NCBI RefSeq assembly: GCF_031877795.1
Contig: NC_133971.1
Coordinates: 95,424,654 to 95,488,653 of the forward strand
Direction of reading: 5' to 3'
Length of the DNA: 64,000 nt
Source of the DNA: Strix aluco
Taxonomy: Eukaryota > Chordata > Aves > Strigiformes > Strigidae
Each line of letters starts with the position of its first letter. Position 1 is the stretch's first letter. Under the pieces are notes generated by a model that did not search any database, was not told the DNA's origin, and saw nothing but the letters and a program-made list of their open reading frames with translations. The position numbers were made by a program, and so were the translations under genes. Shown piece by piece: positions 49,101-61,735 of the stretch.

Positions 49101-52100
49101 CCCAGTCCCACATATTAATCACCCTTCTTGGCAGTCTTAATATTGTTCAGTCTTTCATTTTAATTATATGAACCCTTTATCCTTTTCTCAGCTAGGGAGA
49201 TGAGCACTGAGCCCGGTATTGTAGTCAAAAGGCTCACTGTTAATTTATGTATTGGGATGTTCCTTTACCTTCTGCCCTATTCTCCTTGAATCTTAACTGC
49301 TCTAAGGTTCTCTTTTCCCATCCTGTAGTAAACAGAGCATTGCCCTCTAAGTTTTCCCACCGCAGCACATCCTTCCGTTTCCCTAAGGGGAGTTTGTTGT
49401 CACAGAACCCAGTGATGTGCACGAGTAATTCAAATCATCCCATCCGATGAACGTCACTTTGCTGTATTTCACCCTTCATGCCTCCTGTTCTCTTGGTTCT
49501 GCTAGATCATCACACCTTTCTAGTCATAAGTATTTCTAGATGATCCATGAATTTTTGTCACTGTGAGTAAATTTGCTTTTTGATTATACAATGAGCAGAT
49601 ATATAGGTGCTAATTATATGAATAAATCTACGTTTATCATTAAGGAAGCTTACTTGCTCTGTCAGCTACGAAATGTTGAAACCTGTTCCAGCACTGCTGT
49701 CATAGCATTACACGGACTGACAGTCTTCATATTCCTGAATTATTTTCCACAAACCAGGGCTGAGGCCTTCCTGTGTTGCTTCACGTCTTCCTAACAATGT
49801 ATTTCCAGTGATTTCACTGACCATACATTAAGATGAACCAGAACACGTACAATTTAGAAATAGATCTTTAAAGAACAGGTAGAGGGAAACACTCCTAGAA
49901 ATTAGCCTTTAAATTCTTTCAGGGAAACTTCAAAAGTTGTTTTATGTGCACTGCAGTATGAACCAATTCTTTGGGTTTTGGTTTAGGACACTGCTTTTTC
50001 TGGACATCATCATGACAGACCCCTTGAAGCTTTGAAGCGAATGTTGTTTAAACTTCAAGCAATTCAGGGAAGTTTAAGCCAGAATGAGACTGTTGAGCAA
50101 AAAGAAGAGTTTGAAAAAGTGAGTAGTCAGTCTTGTCAAAATCCATGTGCTGTGTATGTTTCCGAGAAAAAATATTAGGAATTTTCTAGACTTGTTTTTC
50201 AAGCATTTTAGAGCGAGCACTGCAGGAGATTTAATCCAGTTTGCATCAGGAGCACATGCTCGAGCCTGCTGCGCCCCGAATCCTCCTCCTCTTGCTGCTG
50301 CGTTCGCAGGGACGCTGCGACAGGCCCGTCGCTCCACAGTGCGCTGTAAGCCAGGAGATGGCGACATTTGAGGCAATCCTGCCCGAAGAGAGTAGGCTGT
50401 GCTCTCTGCTGCTCTAGCCATAGCTGTGTCCTGGAAAAAACTGCCTTCTGAGAATACCCTTGTTAATTCTAGGCTTTCAGGGACATGTACAAAACTTTTA
50501 AAAAGCCAGACCTTCTCCAGTGCTCTATCCTTGCCTCCTTTGGCATCAGTGAGTTGGTATTTTGTGGCACTTCTGTTTCAAAATGATTTCACAGACTTTT
50601 ATTATATCTCTTTACCTTTGTCCTAATGTCACTTGCATCCAGTTCTTAAACCCTCTGTCCTCTACTTGGTAGTGCATGAAATGTTTCACATGGGAATGGG
50701 AATAGGCTGGTGGGAGCCCCATGAAGGCCAACAGGGACAGATGCAAGGCCTGACACCTGGGCAGGAAGAAACCCTTGCAGCAAAACAGGCTGGGGAGTGC
50801 CTGCTAGGGACCTGCTCTGTTAAAAATGCCTCAGAGGTCTCAGTAGGTACAAGCTGAACATAGGCCATCCGTGTGCCCCGGCAGCAAAGGAGGAACAGCA
50901 GGGCCTGGGCTGTATAAACAGGAGCACATGGATCAAGAGAAACGATTGTCCCTCTGTATCCCTCAGCCCTTAGACCAAATCTTTGTTGGGGACATGGATC
51001 GAAGCACCCTCAGCAAGTTCCCGCTGACACCAAGCTGTGTGGGGTGGTGACATGCTGGAGGGAAGGGATCCATCCCAAGGGACATGAACAGGCTGGAGAG
51101 GGGGGGACGGGCAAACCTCATGGAGTTCAACAAGGCCAAGGGCAAGGTCCTGCCCATGGGTCGGGGCGATCCCCAGCACAAATCCAGGCTGGGTGAGGAG
51201 TGGCTGGAGAGCAGCCCCAAGGAGAAGGACTTGGGGGGGCTGGGGGGTGGAAAACTGCCTGTGAGCCAGCAACGTGCGCTGGCAGCCCAGAAAGCCACCC
51301 GTGTGCTGGGCTGCACCCAGAGCAGTGTGGGCAGCAGGGCGAGGGGGGGGATCCTCCCCCTCTGCTCCGCTCTGGTGAGACCCCCCTGCAGTGCTGGGTC
51401 CAGCTCTGGGGGCACCAACAGCAGAAGGACACGGACCTGCTCGAGCGGGGCCAGAGGAGGCCACGAAGATGCTCGGGGGGCTGGAGCACCCCCCTGTGAG
51501 GACAGGCTGAGAGAGTTGGGGGGGTTCAGCTGGAGAAGAGAAGGCTCTGGGGAGACCTTAGAGCGGCCTCCCAGGACTGAAAGGGGCTACAGGAAAGGGG
51601 GGAGGGACTCTTGATCAGGGGGTGTAGGGATAGGATGAGGGGGAACGGTTTTAAACTGACAGAGGGGAGATTTAGATGAGATGCAAGGAAGAAATTGTTC
51701 CCTGTGAGGGTGGTGAGGCCCTGGCACAGGTTGCCCAGAGAAGCTGTGGCTGCCCCCTCCCTGGAAGGGTTCAAGGCCAGGTTGGACGGGGCTTTGGGCA
51801 ACCTGGGCTAGTGGAAGGTGTCCCTGCCTGGGGCAGGGGGTTGGACTGGATGTTCTTCAAGGTCCTTTCCAACCCAAACCAACCTGTGATTCTGCAATTG
51901 TATAATATTACATCCAGGTTTAGGCCCCCTGTTTCCAGAGAGACGTCAATAAGCTGGTGGAGGGCCACTGAGGTGGTTGGGGGCTACAGCACTTGTTTAC
52001 AGAGGGGAGCTGAGAGAATTGGGCTTGTTCAGGCTGGAGAAGAGGAAGTTTGGGGGGACCTAGTAGACATCCTGCACCTGTGAGAGGGTATCTGGAGGAT

Positions 52101-53552
52101 GGAGCCAGGATCTTTGTAGTGGTGCATGCTGGAAGGATGAGGAAGAGGCGTAAGTTGAAACGGGAAGTTCACACTGGGAGAAACTCTCTAACCCTGAAGA
52201 CAGCCAAGCACTGGGACAAGTCATCCAGGAGAGGTGGTGTAGTCTCTGTCCTTGGAGGTTTTCAAGATTTGACTGGATAAAGCCCTGAGCAACCTGCTGT
52301 AACCTCGTAACTGCCCCTGCTTTGAGCAGGAGCCCACTTCCTGAGGTCCCTCCCAACCTCAATTACTTTATGATGCTATAAAGTTTTATTGCATGTTTTC
52401 TGTAATATTCGGCTACTTTTGCTTCCCTCAGTTAAATTATTTTTGTTTGTTTCATTTTCAGCTTTCTGAGAAAGCAGAGGCTGAGTTAAAACTGTGTGAC
52501 AGTGAGAGAATCCCTCTTACTAATTCTATTCGGAAGTAAGTGATTTTTTTTTTCTGACTCTTCACTGTTTTCAGGAAGTGCAGAAAAGGAATGATAAATT
52601 AGCTAAGAGAGTTGTCATGTGATCAAAAACTTTGAGAATAAGCCAGTAGTGAATAACTAAAAACATGGCAGTTCACAGAGCAGAGTGAACTAGTGAATGA
52701 CTGCAGAGATGTCCTCTGTAAATAAACATTTGTGTTTCATCTGTATCAATAGATTAATTATTGCTGCACGTAGATGGACTTTAAGATAGTAGATGATCTT
52801 CAAGGTCTTTTCCAACCTAGATGATTCTGTGATAATCAGGCTCGGAGAAGTTGATAACATGGGACAAAATATTTTCTTTTTTTCACTACTGTGGCAAAAA
52901 TAATTGCTAGAAAACGTATTTCATTAATGAAATAAGTAGAATCCTACTGAACAGTTAAGTGACTAAAGAAATAATAAGTTTGAGAAAAGGCAGAATGGAA
53001 AACAGGGTTTTATTATGTAGAACATTTGTTTCAACAACTCAGTGTTGCAGTACACTTTTAAACTGTAATGTAAAATTAAGATTTTTTTTTAATTTAAAAA
53101 AACACAGTAATTTTCAGTATCGATGTGTTATTTTATGACCTAATGTTTTGCAGTGTTTAACATCCTGTGTTAAATACCTATTCTGTAATAATTTAATAGA
53201 AACTGGTTTTGTGAGCACCTGTATTTGAGAAGATGTATTTAAAATTTGTTCCAAAAAGTATTTTATCTTTTTACAAAAAAATCTCTTCATGTATTTTTAT
53301 AATCTCTAAAACAAAGTGGAACAGTTAGACATAGAGATGTAAACCATATATAATACCATTCAAACTGTTAAATTGTTTGTTGAAAATCAACATTTTGTGT
53401 TTAATAACAGTGTGTATATTATTGTTTAAGTCTTCATTTTTTCCTAATCCAGGGCTTTACATCATTTGTCACATCTTAAAAGTGTCGTTGAAGATAACAG
53501 TAACCAACAAGAGCAGAACGATGATCATCAAGAAGATAAAGAAGAAGAATAA
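43086..53552 (+). CDS. C18orf54: C18orf54 homologue (LAS2, lung adenoma susceptibility 2 family), complete, 536 aa
   Basis: Poorly characterised vertebrate protein; no enzyme domain is visible. Coding exons: 43086-43362, 45134-45901, 47218-47368, 48514-48622, 49987-50118, 52462-52535, 53453-53552, all GT-AG with compatible phases, total 1611 nt. The conserved N-terminal block is SWIQYKDKLYSSASEALEAY, followed by a long Ser/Asn/Lys-rich, probably disordered stretch in exon 2 (residues 93-348). The C-terminal part is ordered: PPLPRADIIHKFLEDCLNDK, DRPLEALKRMLFKLQAIQGS, an acidic helix EQKEEFEKLSEKAEAELK, then SIRKALHHLSHLKSVVED and a very acidic tail. These helices look able to form a coiled coil. 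The start was set at 43086; any frame upstream of it begins with GTG, not ATG. Identity rests on remembered family sequence and on synteny between STARD6 and the DYNAP-like gene. Confidence 0.88.
43363..45133 (+). other. C18orf54 intron after exon 43086-43362
   Basis: About 1.8 kb, AT-rich, with a T-run near 44115. No repeats or additional exons recognised. Confidence 0.6.
45902..49986 (+). other. C18orf54 introns between exons 2 and 5
   Basis: Introns 45902-47217, 47369-48513 and 48623-49986. AT-rich, with no recognised mobile elements or RNA genes. The 47218 exon acceptor has a long pure T tract; its donor is read as TTT/GTAAGT at 47368, which keeps the frame into the next exon. Confidence 0.6.
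50215..50372. promoter_or_regulatory. CpG-dense patch in a C18orf54 intron
   Basis: A short GC-rich block with about ten CpGs (GCGCCCCGAA, GTTCGCAGGGACGCTGCGAC, CCCGTCGCTC) in an AT-rich intron, just upstream of the CR1 cluster. It does not match the CR1 sequence next to it as far as I can tell. Nature unknown. Confidence 0.3.
50690..51900 (+). mobile_element. CR1 LINE, 5'-truncated (possibly two joined pieces)
   Basis: Recognised from CR1 3'-end landmarks in order: CATGGAGTTCAACAAGGCCA, GAGAAGGACTTGGGGG, TCTGCTCCGCTCTGGTGAGA, GACAGGCTGAGAGAGTTGGG, AGAGGGGAGATTTAGATGAG, GCACAGGTTGCCCAGAGAAG, then the terminal GGTTGGACTGGATGTTCTTC and CCAACCCAAACC. The stretch 50690-50990 resembles an upstream portion of a different CR1 subfamily, so it may be a separate older insertion. 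Frameshifted and not coding. It lies in the C18orf54 intron between exons 5 and 6, sense orientation. Confidence 0.9.
51905..52385 (+). mobile_element. second CR1 LINE 3' segment
   Basis: A second, more diverged CR1 tail begins directly after the first one ends: GAGAATTGGGCTTGTTCAGG, CTGGAGAAGAGGAAG, ACTGGGAGAAACTCTCTAAC, CTTGGAGGTTTTCAAGA, and a terminal TGAGGTCCCTCCCAACCTCA. It differs in sequence class from its neighbour, so the pair are independent insertions rather than a tandem duplication. Confidence 0.85.
52771..52836 (+). mobile_element. CR1 3'-end fragment
   Basis: About 65 bp of CR1 terminus (AGATGATCTTCAAGGTCTTT, TCCAACCTAGATGATTCTGT) in the last C18orf54 intron. Confidence 0.75.
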
Positions 53553-56500
53553 TCCGTGAAGCTAATATCTAAAAATATTTTAATATTGTATAACTTGTCA
53601 GCCTGACCACTGGTTCAAAATTTCTTTGAATGTTGAACCAGTGCACGTTCTCAAAAATGTTGTATTCAGTGTTTCTGTACATATTCAGTATTTCTTTATA
53701 TATTCATTCTTTTCATTAGTTACTTCAAAGCTTAACTGAGTATTAGTGCTTCCAGAAGGATCTAACAATATGTGACAAGAGATACCACTTTTTAAAGAAC
53801 ATTTCATTAAAATAATGTGATCATTTTCATGGAAGAATCTCTGTTCATAAAAATTTACAAAAAACCTGGACTATTTGCCCAATTCTAGTCATCACTTTGT
53901 TACACGGCCTGTTAGAAACGGGGAGCTCGATGTGGCGTGTGAAGTTAAGCAGTGGAGTTTAACAAGAATATAATTACATAATACTTCCAGTGCTCTTCTT
54001 TCTAACAGGACTTGAGTTGATGTAACGGCTCCTTGTTCCCTGACCACAAACTTACCAGATGTATTAAAAAGTGTTTTTTGAGTTGTCCCCCTCTCGCATC
54101 CTGGGGAAACCTGGTCTTTTGGGGAGAGAAGGTGCTTGTTTGGAGACATCCTGGTTTGGAGCGGGGTGTACTGAACTGAGCCAGCAGCTGGTTGTCACTC
54201 TTCCTGGGAAGTCCTAATCCCCCTTCCATTTTCCTTGGCTTTGTTCTTAGCTTTAGAGCATATAAAATCCTTCACTGGGCCTAAACAGGCAGAGAAGTAA
54301 TAGAATATTTTTTTTTTTTCAGCACAATTGAATAGAATTAGCTCGTGAAAGCTGCTGATAAGCACCAGAACTTGTGCAGGGGAGAGAGGAGTAGGACTGA
54401 TCCCATTTGGCAACAGCAAATTGAGAGACAAAGGGAAAAGCTGTAAGTAGTAATTTGAGTTGAAATATATTGACAGAACATTTTGAAAGAAGCCTTTTGT
54501 ACCTCTTCTGAGGCTTATATAACGTAACTGAGCGTTTTATGCTGTCAGTAAATAAAATATGTATGGCTCATGCCTTTCTAGTGAGCTGTTTCCTTTTAAT
54601 CTGGATATTTATAGGTACACATGAGAAAGCAGGTACCTGAGTGTGTACTGATTCTGAGAAATGAAATAGAAACCAGAGGAAAAAGTAGAAGAAAGATTAG
54701 CTACATATTTCTCCCATCTTCCTGTTAAGAATTAGTAAGCAGAGAGGTAATAAATGAGTTCATTTTATGAATGCTGTGGCAGGAGAACATAGGTAGATCG
54801 TAAGTAATACATAATAACATATTTCAGACAGATTTTATTGGTCTTTCTCAAATGCTCAGAGCTAGATCTGAAATCAGAGTACAGAAAAGGAAAACATTTT
54901 GAGAAGCTTTTATAAAGCTTTGCATTGCTGAGACATGAATGTACAAACCAACTGATACTCTGGGTGTAACTCTTGTCTGTACTAAGAGAGTATCTGCCAG
55001 TGGTCATTTTATCAAAGGAATTCAGATGTACAAGGAAAAAGGAGGTTTTTTTCCCCTGGCATCACACGTGTGTGAGCGTGGATCACGATAAATTTGCTCT
55101 ACTTTTGCACTACTCCGGCTGCTGTGCGTAGGTAGTTACACGGAGTGTGTGTATGCTGTGTTGTTTGAGTACAGATACTCCTCGGGGTGCTGGTAGCACA
55201 AGCAAGGTGGACTCAAAGCAAGACTTGATGCCCTGAGAGTGCTTAGAGGTTATACACACTGGTTGTATCCTGCTTGCAGGGGTGCAGAGAACAACTGTAA
55301 AGCACCCCCTGCTCCCTTAGAACACCTCTTGATATTAGAGCAGAGTTTCTTTGCTGTTTAGAAAGTCGTTTGCATTAATTTCTCCTCGGAGAGTCCTCAT
55401 ACCTATCCAAATTTGTGAGACTCATCATTCTTAGGAGGGGTTTTTTTTTTTATTAGCCTCCAGATATTTCTCCTTTACCAGTTAAATGTGCTTTGGAGAA
55501 TTTCAACACAACTTTTTCCAGTTTTTAGGGCACACGGACCTCGGTAACAACTAAAAGTATTGTTGACTTTATTGAATATTCATAGTTACTAACTTTATAT
55601 TGGCCGTGGAGAAGGTCCACTGTGTGGGATACTCTACTGTGTGAAATAAAAGTACCTTCAGTATTTGAAACTAAGCAGTAAATGAGTGACACCTTCTAGT
55701 TATAAACAACAGAAATTCAAATAAGAATAAAATAATTTTGAAAAACACAATAAAACACCGTTAGCAAGTGGAGACAACTGGTTTCACGTAAAAATAAGGT
55801 TTTTTAAATGCTATCAAGATTTTTCTGGCCGTTAAAGAGTATTTTAAAGAGGGATTTGATCCTTTATATATCAATAGAAAAAAGGAACTTTTTGATTGTA
55901 TACTCTGGTCAGTTCTTGCAATTGTAGCTGGAATTTAGTTTGCTTACAAGTTAGAATAAAGAAGTTGGCACTCAGGAGAAATAATGGACTATGTAAATTA
56001 AGTACTAAAGAAAAGTAAGTGCTCTATCCAAGATGTCAGTGATGCTCTTGGCCTTGAGGTTGGATCGGAGAAAAGGGATTTTATTGAACTAATTTTCTGT
56101 GGTGACAGTGGGGAAAACAAAAAGGCAGGTAGAAAGACAGAGACCAGCAGTTGGAGGAAATACTAAAATAAAATAGCAGGACTAGATAAAAGGAAAGGCA
56201 GTGTTCCTCAGCAAGTTACAAGAGTTGTTTGCTAAGGATGTACACAAGTAGTTGTGATCCTATGTATTTGCATATACAGGAAATCTTTTATGAGGAGGAC
56301 ACTTCCTGAATTACACTGTATATATATATATCAGTAGAACGGCGCTGAGGGAAGTAAAGGCTTTGAGGAAGACAAGTATTGTTCTCTTCAATCGTGTGCA
56401 GACCGTATCTGTGGTAAGACTATGACTTGGTGTGGTGGGAGGGAAATAGATGGGCTTTGTCTCAGGGATTTTTTTTTTTTTTACCTTTTAAAGGCTTAAT

Positions 56501-59500
56501 GAGAGAGTCCATTGTGATACTGGTCTTGAAATGGAATGACTATGCTGCAGTTATCTTTTCCTCTGCACTAGCAAATCTCTCTGCATTGCTGTATTCACAC
56601 TGATGCAAAAAGGTGCTGAGAGAGGAAAACTTAATTTCAGGCTCCAGATACCATGAAGACTTATCAGGGCTGCCAGCAGAGGGTTAATTTGCCTAGAATT
56701 TGTACCTGGTTTAGTCTGAAAAGGAGGATCTGAAAAACTGCAAACCCCATAGTCACTCATTACCTACTTAATCATTTCTTTCCTATGTAACTCTGACACT
56801 GCCAGAGCAGTTGTGTTTGTTTTCCAAGAGATGCATATGGATTCTCACATATATATATATGTATATCCGGGATTGTGAAACCTCTGAAAATCGTGATGTA
56901 TATTTTCTTTCTCATTGATCGTGGATTCTGTGCTCTACCACAGTTTTTAATTTTTATGTCCTTCCTCAAAATATTTGGTCAACTTTACAGTTGGTAGGTT
57001 TCTCACTGTGCAGAGAATTGCTGTTCGAAAGCAAACGAGAGAAACTTTTCATTAATTTTAATTGATCTGATCCTGCTGTTGCTGTTTGGAATGGCTGAGC
57101 TTTCACAGCTCTTCCAGAAAGGACTGCTGAGGAGAGGTGGGCTTTGTATCATAAGGAAAAATAAGTGCTTCTGTAAGTTTAGGCTTACCAACTTGGGAAG
57201 GAAGGCTTTAAACTAGGATTAACGACAAAAGAATGTAAGTTTTATCAGTGGCAAGGTGACCAGAGGCATAGTAACCATGGTTATAGGGTTTTTATAAAAA
57301 GGGTTGAAGCAATACAGAAAACAGGATAGTGAATATGTCTGCTTAACATCTAAGACGTGCAGGCTCCATGGAAACGAAATGGAAGAATGTCCATGGTTCT
57401 GTACAAAGTTGTGATTTAGGCAACGTAAATATTTCCTTGGTGGGATATTCCGTTTGTTAATGGATTAATACAGAACAAAAGTGGAGGTGGGTCCTGAAGA
57501 AAAAGGGAGGGAAAATATGTTTCTCTATAAATATTTACCTTTGTATCGAAGTCTGGACTATAGAGGGAGAGAATCTGTTAAAAGGATCTTTATGATAATA
57601 AAAAGAAAAAAAAAAGCCTGAGTGCTGTTATGTTGAGGACCTACCATGAAGACCACCAAACCAAGAAGGATGAGATGGAAAGAACATTTTTGTAAACAAC
57701 TGACAGAATAACTTGCCTTCAGGAGATACTAGTTAACCAAATACTTATTGGGAAAATTAAGTTGAATAGAGAGTATCCAGGGTATTTTTAGACTAGGATG
57801 ATGTGAGGTTTTGATACAGAAAGTGAAGATTAATACAAGCATTTTCTCGTAAGGTTTTCAAGATTTTTAGAATGGGAAAGGGGAAGGATAGAAAAAAGCA
57901 ACTACAAGAAATTCAAAGACCTGCTTGTAAAATCCTGTGAAAAAAGGTCTAGGAAAAAGGAGCTCAGGAGTTTGGCAGTTCATAAAAATACATATATTTA
58001 AGATATACTTGCAGGATATCCTAATATGGAGCAGTGAAAATAAACGTAATATGTCGTGTGTCCTCACATAAATACAGGTGTCCTCAAAATAAATGTAATA
58101 TGTCCTCAATGGTCTTCAAGAAGGAAGTGTACGGGAACTAGCCAGGATTGTCCCTAGAGATGAGTCAGCTTGGACTTTTGTGCTTTTTGGAAAGTCCAAA
58201 GCACAAAAATGAGACAAGGAGGAAGAGCTGACAAAGATAATCAAATAATCCAAAAGTTCCTTGTCGTTTACGATGGTGAACAGCCAGTCCCTTACTGATG
58301 TAAGGGAGGCCCAAGGAAAATTTTGGTCCCAGGGAGTAATAAATGATGTCAGCGAATGTATAACGTTTACTTAAAACATCAAGGGCAGCGGGTGGTGGAT
58401 AAAGCTCAGGTTACAACAAGGAAGATGTGATTGATAGCTCTTACGCAAGCTACCTGTGTTCAGTGGACTGCACCCACCAGCATTAACACTAATCCCTTGG
58501 AGAAAAGGCTGAGGCTACCTTGGAGTTATCAGTAATGTTTTGAACTCAGTGCAGTCCCATCATGGTCTAGAAATGGGAGCAGCAGAGGAACTTTTAACAA
58601 AAAGTCAGCTAAATGATACCAAAGAATTATAGGGCAAGAAGCTTCTCCTCAGTTTCTTCGAAGTTCAGAAGGACATAATCAAATGTGGACTATATCAAGG
58701 AAAAAAAGAGAGAGGTCATTACAAACACTGTGTATTACACAAACCTAGTTTCCTTTTTATGGGTAGCACTTGTGTGCCTCAAAACAAGGAGTCATAGTCT
58801 ATATTAAATTATTGTTAGGGAAGTGTAAAGATGGGTGGAAAACAATACTTGGAGAGCAGCTAACAATGACGTCTACTGCTAATCTTTATTTTCATTTCAT
58901 AATGTGGAGTTAGAGAAGATCCAGAGGAGAGTGGCTGAAATGGAAGAGCTGCCTAATGGGGGAGAGGAAAAAGGCTCAGACCTTCAGCTTGGAGAGGGGA
59001 ATGTGTGTTTGATGTGGCTCAAATCCCACAATGAGGAAGTGTAGGAGGCCTTAAAGGAGCTAGTAGATCTGTTTAGGACTGAGAAGTGCTCTTTGTTTTA
59101 AGCAGCAGCCAGTAAATTTAGGAGGTCAGGGAGTATCAGCAGGTTCAGAAAAGACTTTGTCAAAGTCGCGGAGTCTTTCATAGAATGAACTCTGAAGGGA
59201 AGAGGCTGTTTCCTCTAGTATCTCTCATCCAGCAGTTCTGTGTGCTTGTGAGGTATGAAAGGTGTAACCTGGAAATAGTGGCCAGGCTACGCTCTCCCTT
59301 AGCATTTCCTAAAGCCCTGTTGGAGGAAAAGCACTGGGCTGGATGTACTGTTGGTCTCGCCTGGTAGGGCATGGCCCAGGTAGTTAGGTCCATTGTGGGA
59401 GGATAACATGTAACAGTTCTGTTGCAGCAAGAGGTATTTAGGCTTGTGAAAACCTTTTTCATTATAATAATATGTAAGCAGGGAAATGGGTTGCCAAAGA

Positions 59501-59926
59501 AGTTCCAGAACCTCAACCGTTTTTGTGGTTGTAAAAGTAGATTACACAACCAGCCCAAACTGGTCCTTAGCATAGGTAAAGGAGCTAGATGGCCTCTGAT
59601 CTTTTTCCCCCCCCCCCCCCCCAAGTATTTGATGCTTCAGACTCTTATCTCATTGTCATCTCATGCTTAGGGTTCATGTGATACCTGAATAATGTAAAAT
59701 CTGAATGTGGAAACAGTCTGTCCTTTCTGTTGTAATTTGCTGAAGAAGAGATTTTTGTATTGCATCACATTTCTGCACAATGGTACTACCCCAAATGCCA
59801 TTAGGGTTTACTGTGCAGAAGATGAGTCACTTTCCTGGACTCTGAAACATAACTGAGCACATATCGGAATTAACATTCTTTTGTTTCAATGGTTTTTTTT
59901 GTCTTCTGTGGACTAATCTATTTCAG
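53553..59926. other. intergenic region between C18orf54 and the DYNAP-like gene
   Basis: About 6.4 kb. After the C18orf54 3' UTR it is AT-rich and largely anonymous. Stretches at about 58260-58800 and 58910-59600 have the texture of old, decayed retroelements, but I cannot assign a family. A C16 run lies near 59608. A local duplication of a TAATATGTC-containing sequence is at 58040-58105. No gene recognised. Confidence 0.5.
53806..53811 (+). terminator. probable polyadenylation signal of C18orf54
   Basis: ATTAAA about 255 bp after the stop codon, followed by a GT-containing stretch. It is the best candidate seen near the stop; no AATAAA was seen closer. Confidence 0.4.
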
Positions 59927-59935
59927 CTGTACTAA

Positions 59936-60013
59936 ATGGATAACCAGGCATTTGAAATGCATGGAGAGAGCATACAAAGTTCTTCAAAAGGAAAAGAGTG
60001 GCCTAAGAAAGAG
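59936..60013 (+). CDS. candidate 5' coding exon of the DYNAP-like cupin gene
   Basis: A short open stretch lies between a good acceptor (CTATTTCAG at 59926) and a donor (AAGAG/GTACCA at 60013). Its ATG at 59936 encodes 26 residues starting MDNQAFEMHGESIQ and ending KGKEWPKKE. It ends in phase 0, which is what the next exon (61736, open from its first base) needs. The hydrophilic composition suits a cytoplasmic tail ahead of the membrane segment. The donor is not strong, and other exons may lie between, so this is a proposal. Confidence 0.45.
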
Positions 60014-61735
60014 GTACCAGTCATTTTCTTTTACAGTGTTATCAAAATGTTATGAACAGAGTCAGCCTGAAGATTAAACCCTTATTTTGTAATATGACCT
60101 AACCCCATACCCTCAAGAAGGCCCAGAAAAAAATAAAAGCTGTAAAGAGCTTCACTTGCTAAGATCCTAAAATGCACGTGTGCACTAGCTAGGACCTGAA
60201 CTGTGAGACATAATTCCCTGGCCCCACTTAAGTTAATAGCTAAATTCGTTATCCTCTAACTACTGGACAAAGTAATTATCTTTGGAGGATTCCCCATTGA
60301 TTTTAACAAAAAGAGCTACTTAAAAGCTCATCTTGTGGTAATGTTTAGTATCTCTACTGAGTTGCACATCAGAGTACTGTTTCATCTTTTTTTTTTTTTT
60401 TTTTTTGCCCTTGAGAAAAGTAATTCTCAGTAATTTTCCCATTAAAGTTTTTTGCTTCCTGGGATTTGAATTAACTCCGCGCAACAAGAGTTGGCGTATC
60501 GCTCATCAGCCGTTACGTTTGTTTGCAGTCAGCACAGTGCTGCTTCTTGGCTATAAATACACCAAGGCTGGTGATTTCCTCACACATAACTCACTCCACG
60601 CAGTTGTGCTGAGGTTGAGTGTTCTGTATTAGTTATTATTACGTACTATGTACAGCGTGCTTTCGGCTTTAAAAATAATTCTGGAATTGGTGCCACTGCT
60701 GTGAAAATGCTGCAAATTAAAGGTCCTTCAAATCTGGAAAATGGGGATTTTGAATGCATTTAACTATAAATTCTTGTTCTCTGATGAGACGCTGCAGTCT
60801 GAGTACGACTGTTGTGATATTTAATTGAACACAAGCTTCAAAAAGGGAGTCATTTAAACTGAAAAACAGATTATCACCAAATAGAATAGGGGGATATTTT
60901 GAGCACTTCTCTGCTGGCAAGAGAAATGTATTTGTAAAGAACTTTTGTCAAATACACTCATGAAAAAGGTCATTTTGTTAAAATCAGCCAGTAATCTTCA
61001 ATTTTTTTCATTTCTGATTGTCCAGTTTAAGAAATGAACATTCATAGCTCATTTTCAGGCACTCACTGTCTGAAAAATCAGGCTTTTGAAGGCGGATCAA
61101 GCTGTGCACCCAGCATCAGTAAAGAGTTTTAATATTTGAGCCACAAACTGCAGTCCCTATTCATCCAAAGCTGCAACTTCAGCAGCAAAAATGGTTAAGG
61201 GACAAGAAACACTGAATATCCTCACCTGGGTGATGCTTCATGGTGCGAGAAGTGCCCTGGCTTTCTGTAATGAACTTGTGTGCAGCTGCTTCTCCCCTTC
61301 ACCTCCAGAGGCCTGAATATCCCCAAAGGAAATTTGTAGTAAAGAAATGATGCCCCGAGCAGTTAGTACAGATGAAATTTCCCCAGTTTGGCCTGTTTTC
61401 TCCGGCTGTGTGAGACGTGATGTAAAGCAGGGGGAGTGTTTCTGTCCCAGAGATGCAGGTTTGGCCTGAGTTGATGCTACAGGTCTTCAGTGGTTTGTGG
61501 TAAAGTTTAGAAACAGCAAGGAAAAAAAATCTTTAAGCGTTTGTAAGACCCCAGGATGAGGAAAACGTGCTTTTACTTGATGAAATAATGGACAGCCACA
61601 ATCTGATAACATGCTCTGTAAGGTTCCCCTGTGTTTCTGAAAGGCATACTGATCTGATTACCAAAGAACTATCAAAACTGTGTGTTAGATCTAATAAAAC
61701 TTTCTTTTTTTGCTTGGGGGGGGTATTAATTTCAG
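60014..61735 (+). other. putative first coding intron of the DYNAP-like gene
   Basis: AT-rich, with a T19 run near 60388. I searched for further short exons with a matching phase and saw none that convinced me. If 59936-60013 is not an exon, this is simply intergenic or promoter sequence. Confidence 0.4.

Noticed and set aside
51084-51614. 176-codon frame and overlapping minus-strand frames of 151-164 codons
   Set aside because: They fall wholly inside the CR1 3' region, which is not the coding part of the element; GC-rich repeat sequence explains them.
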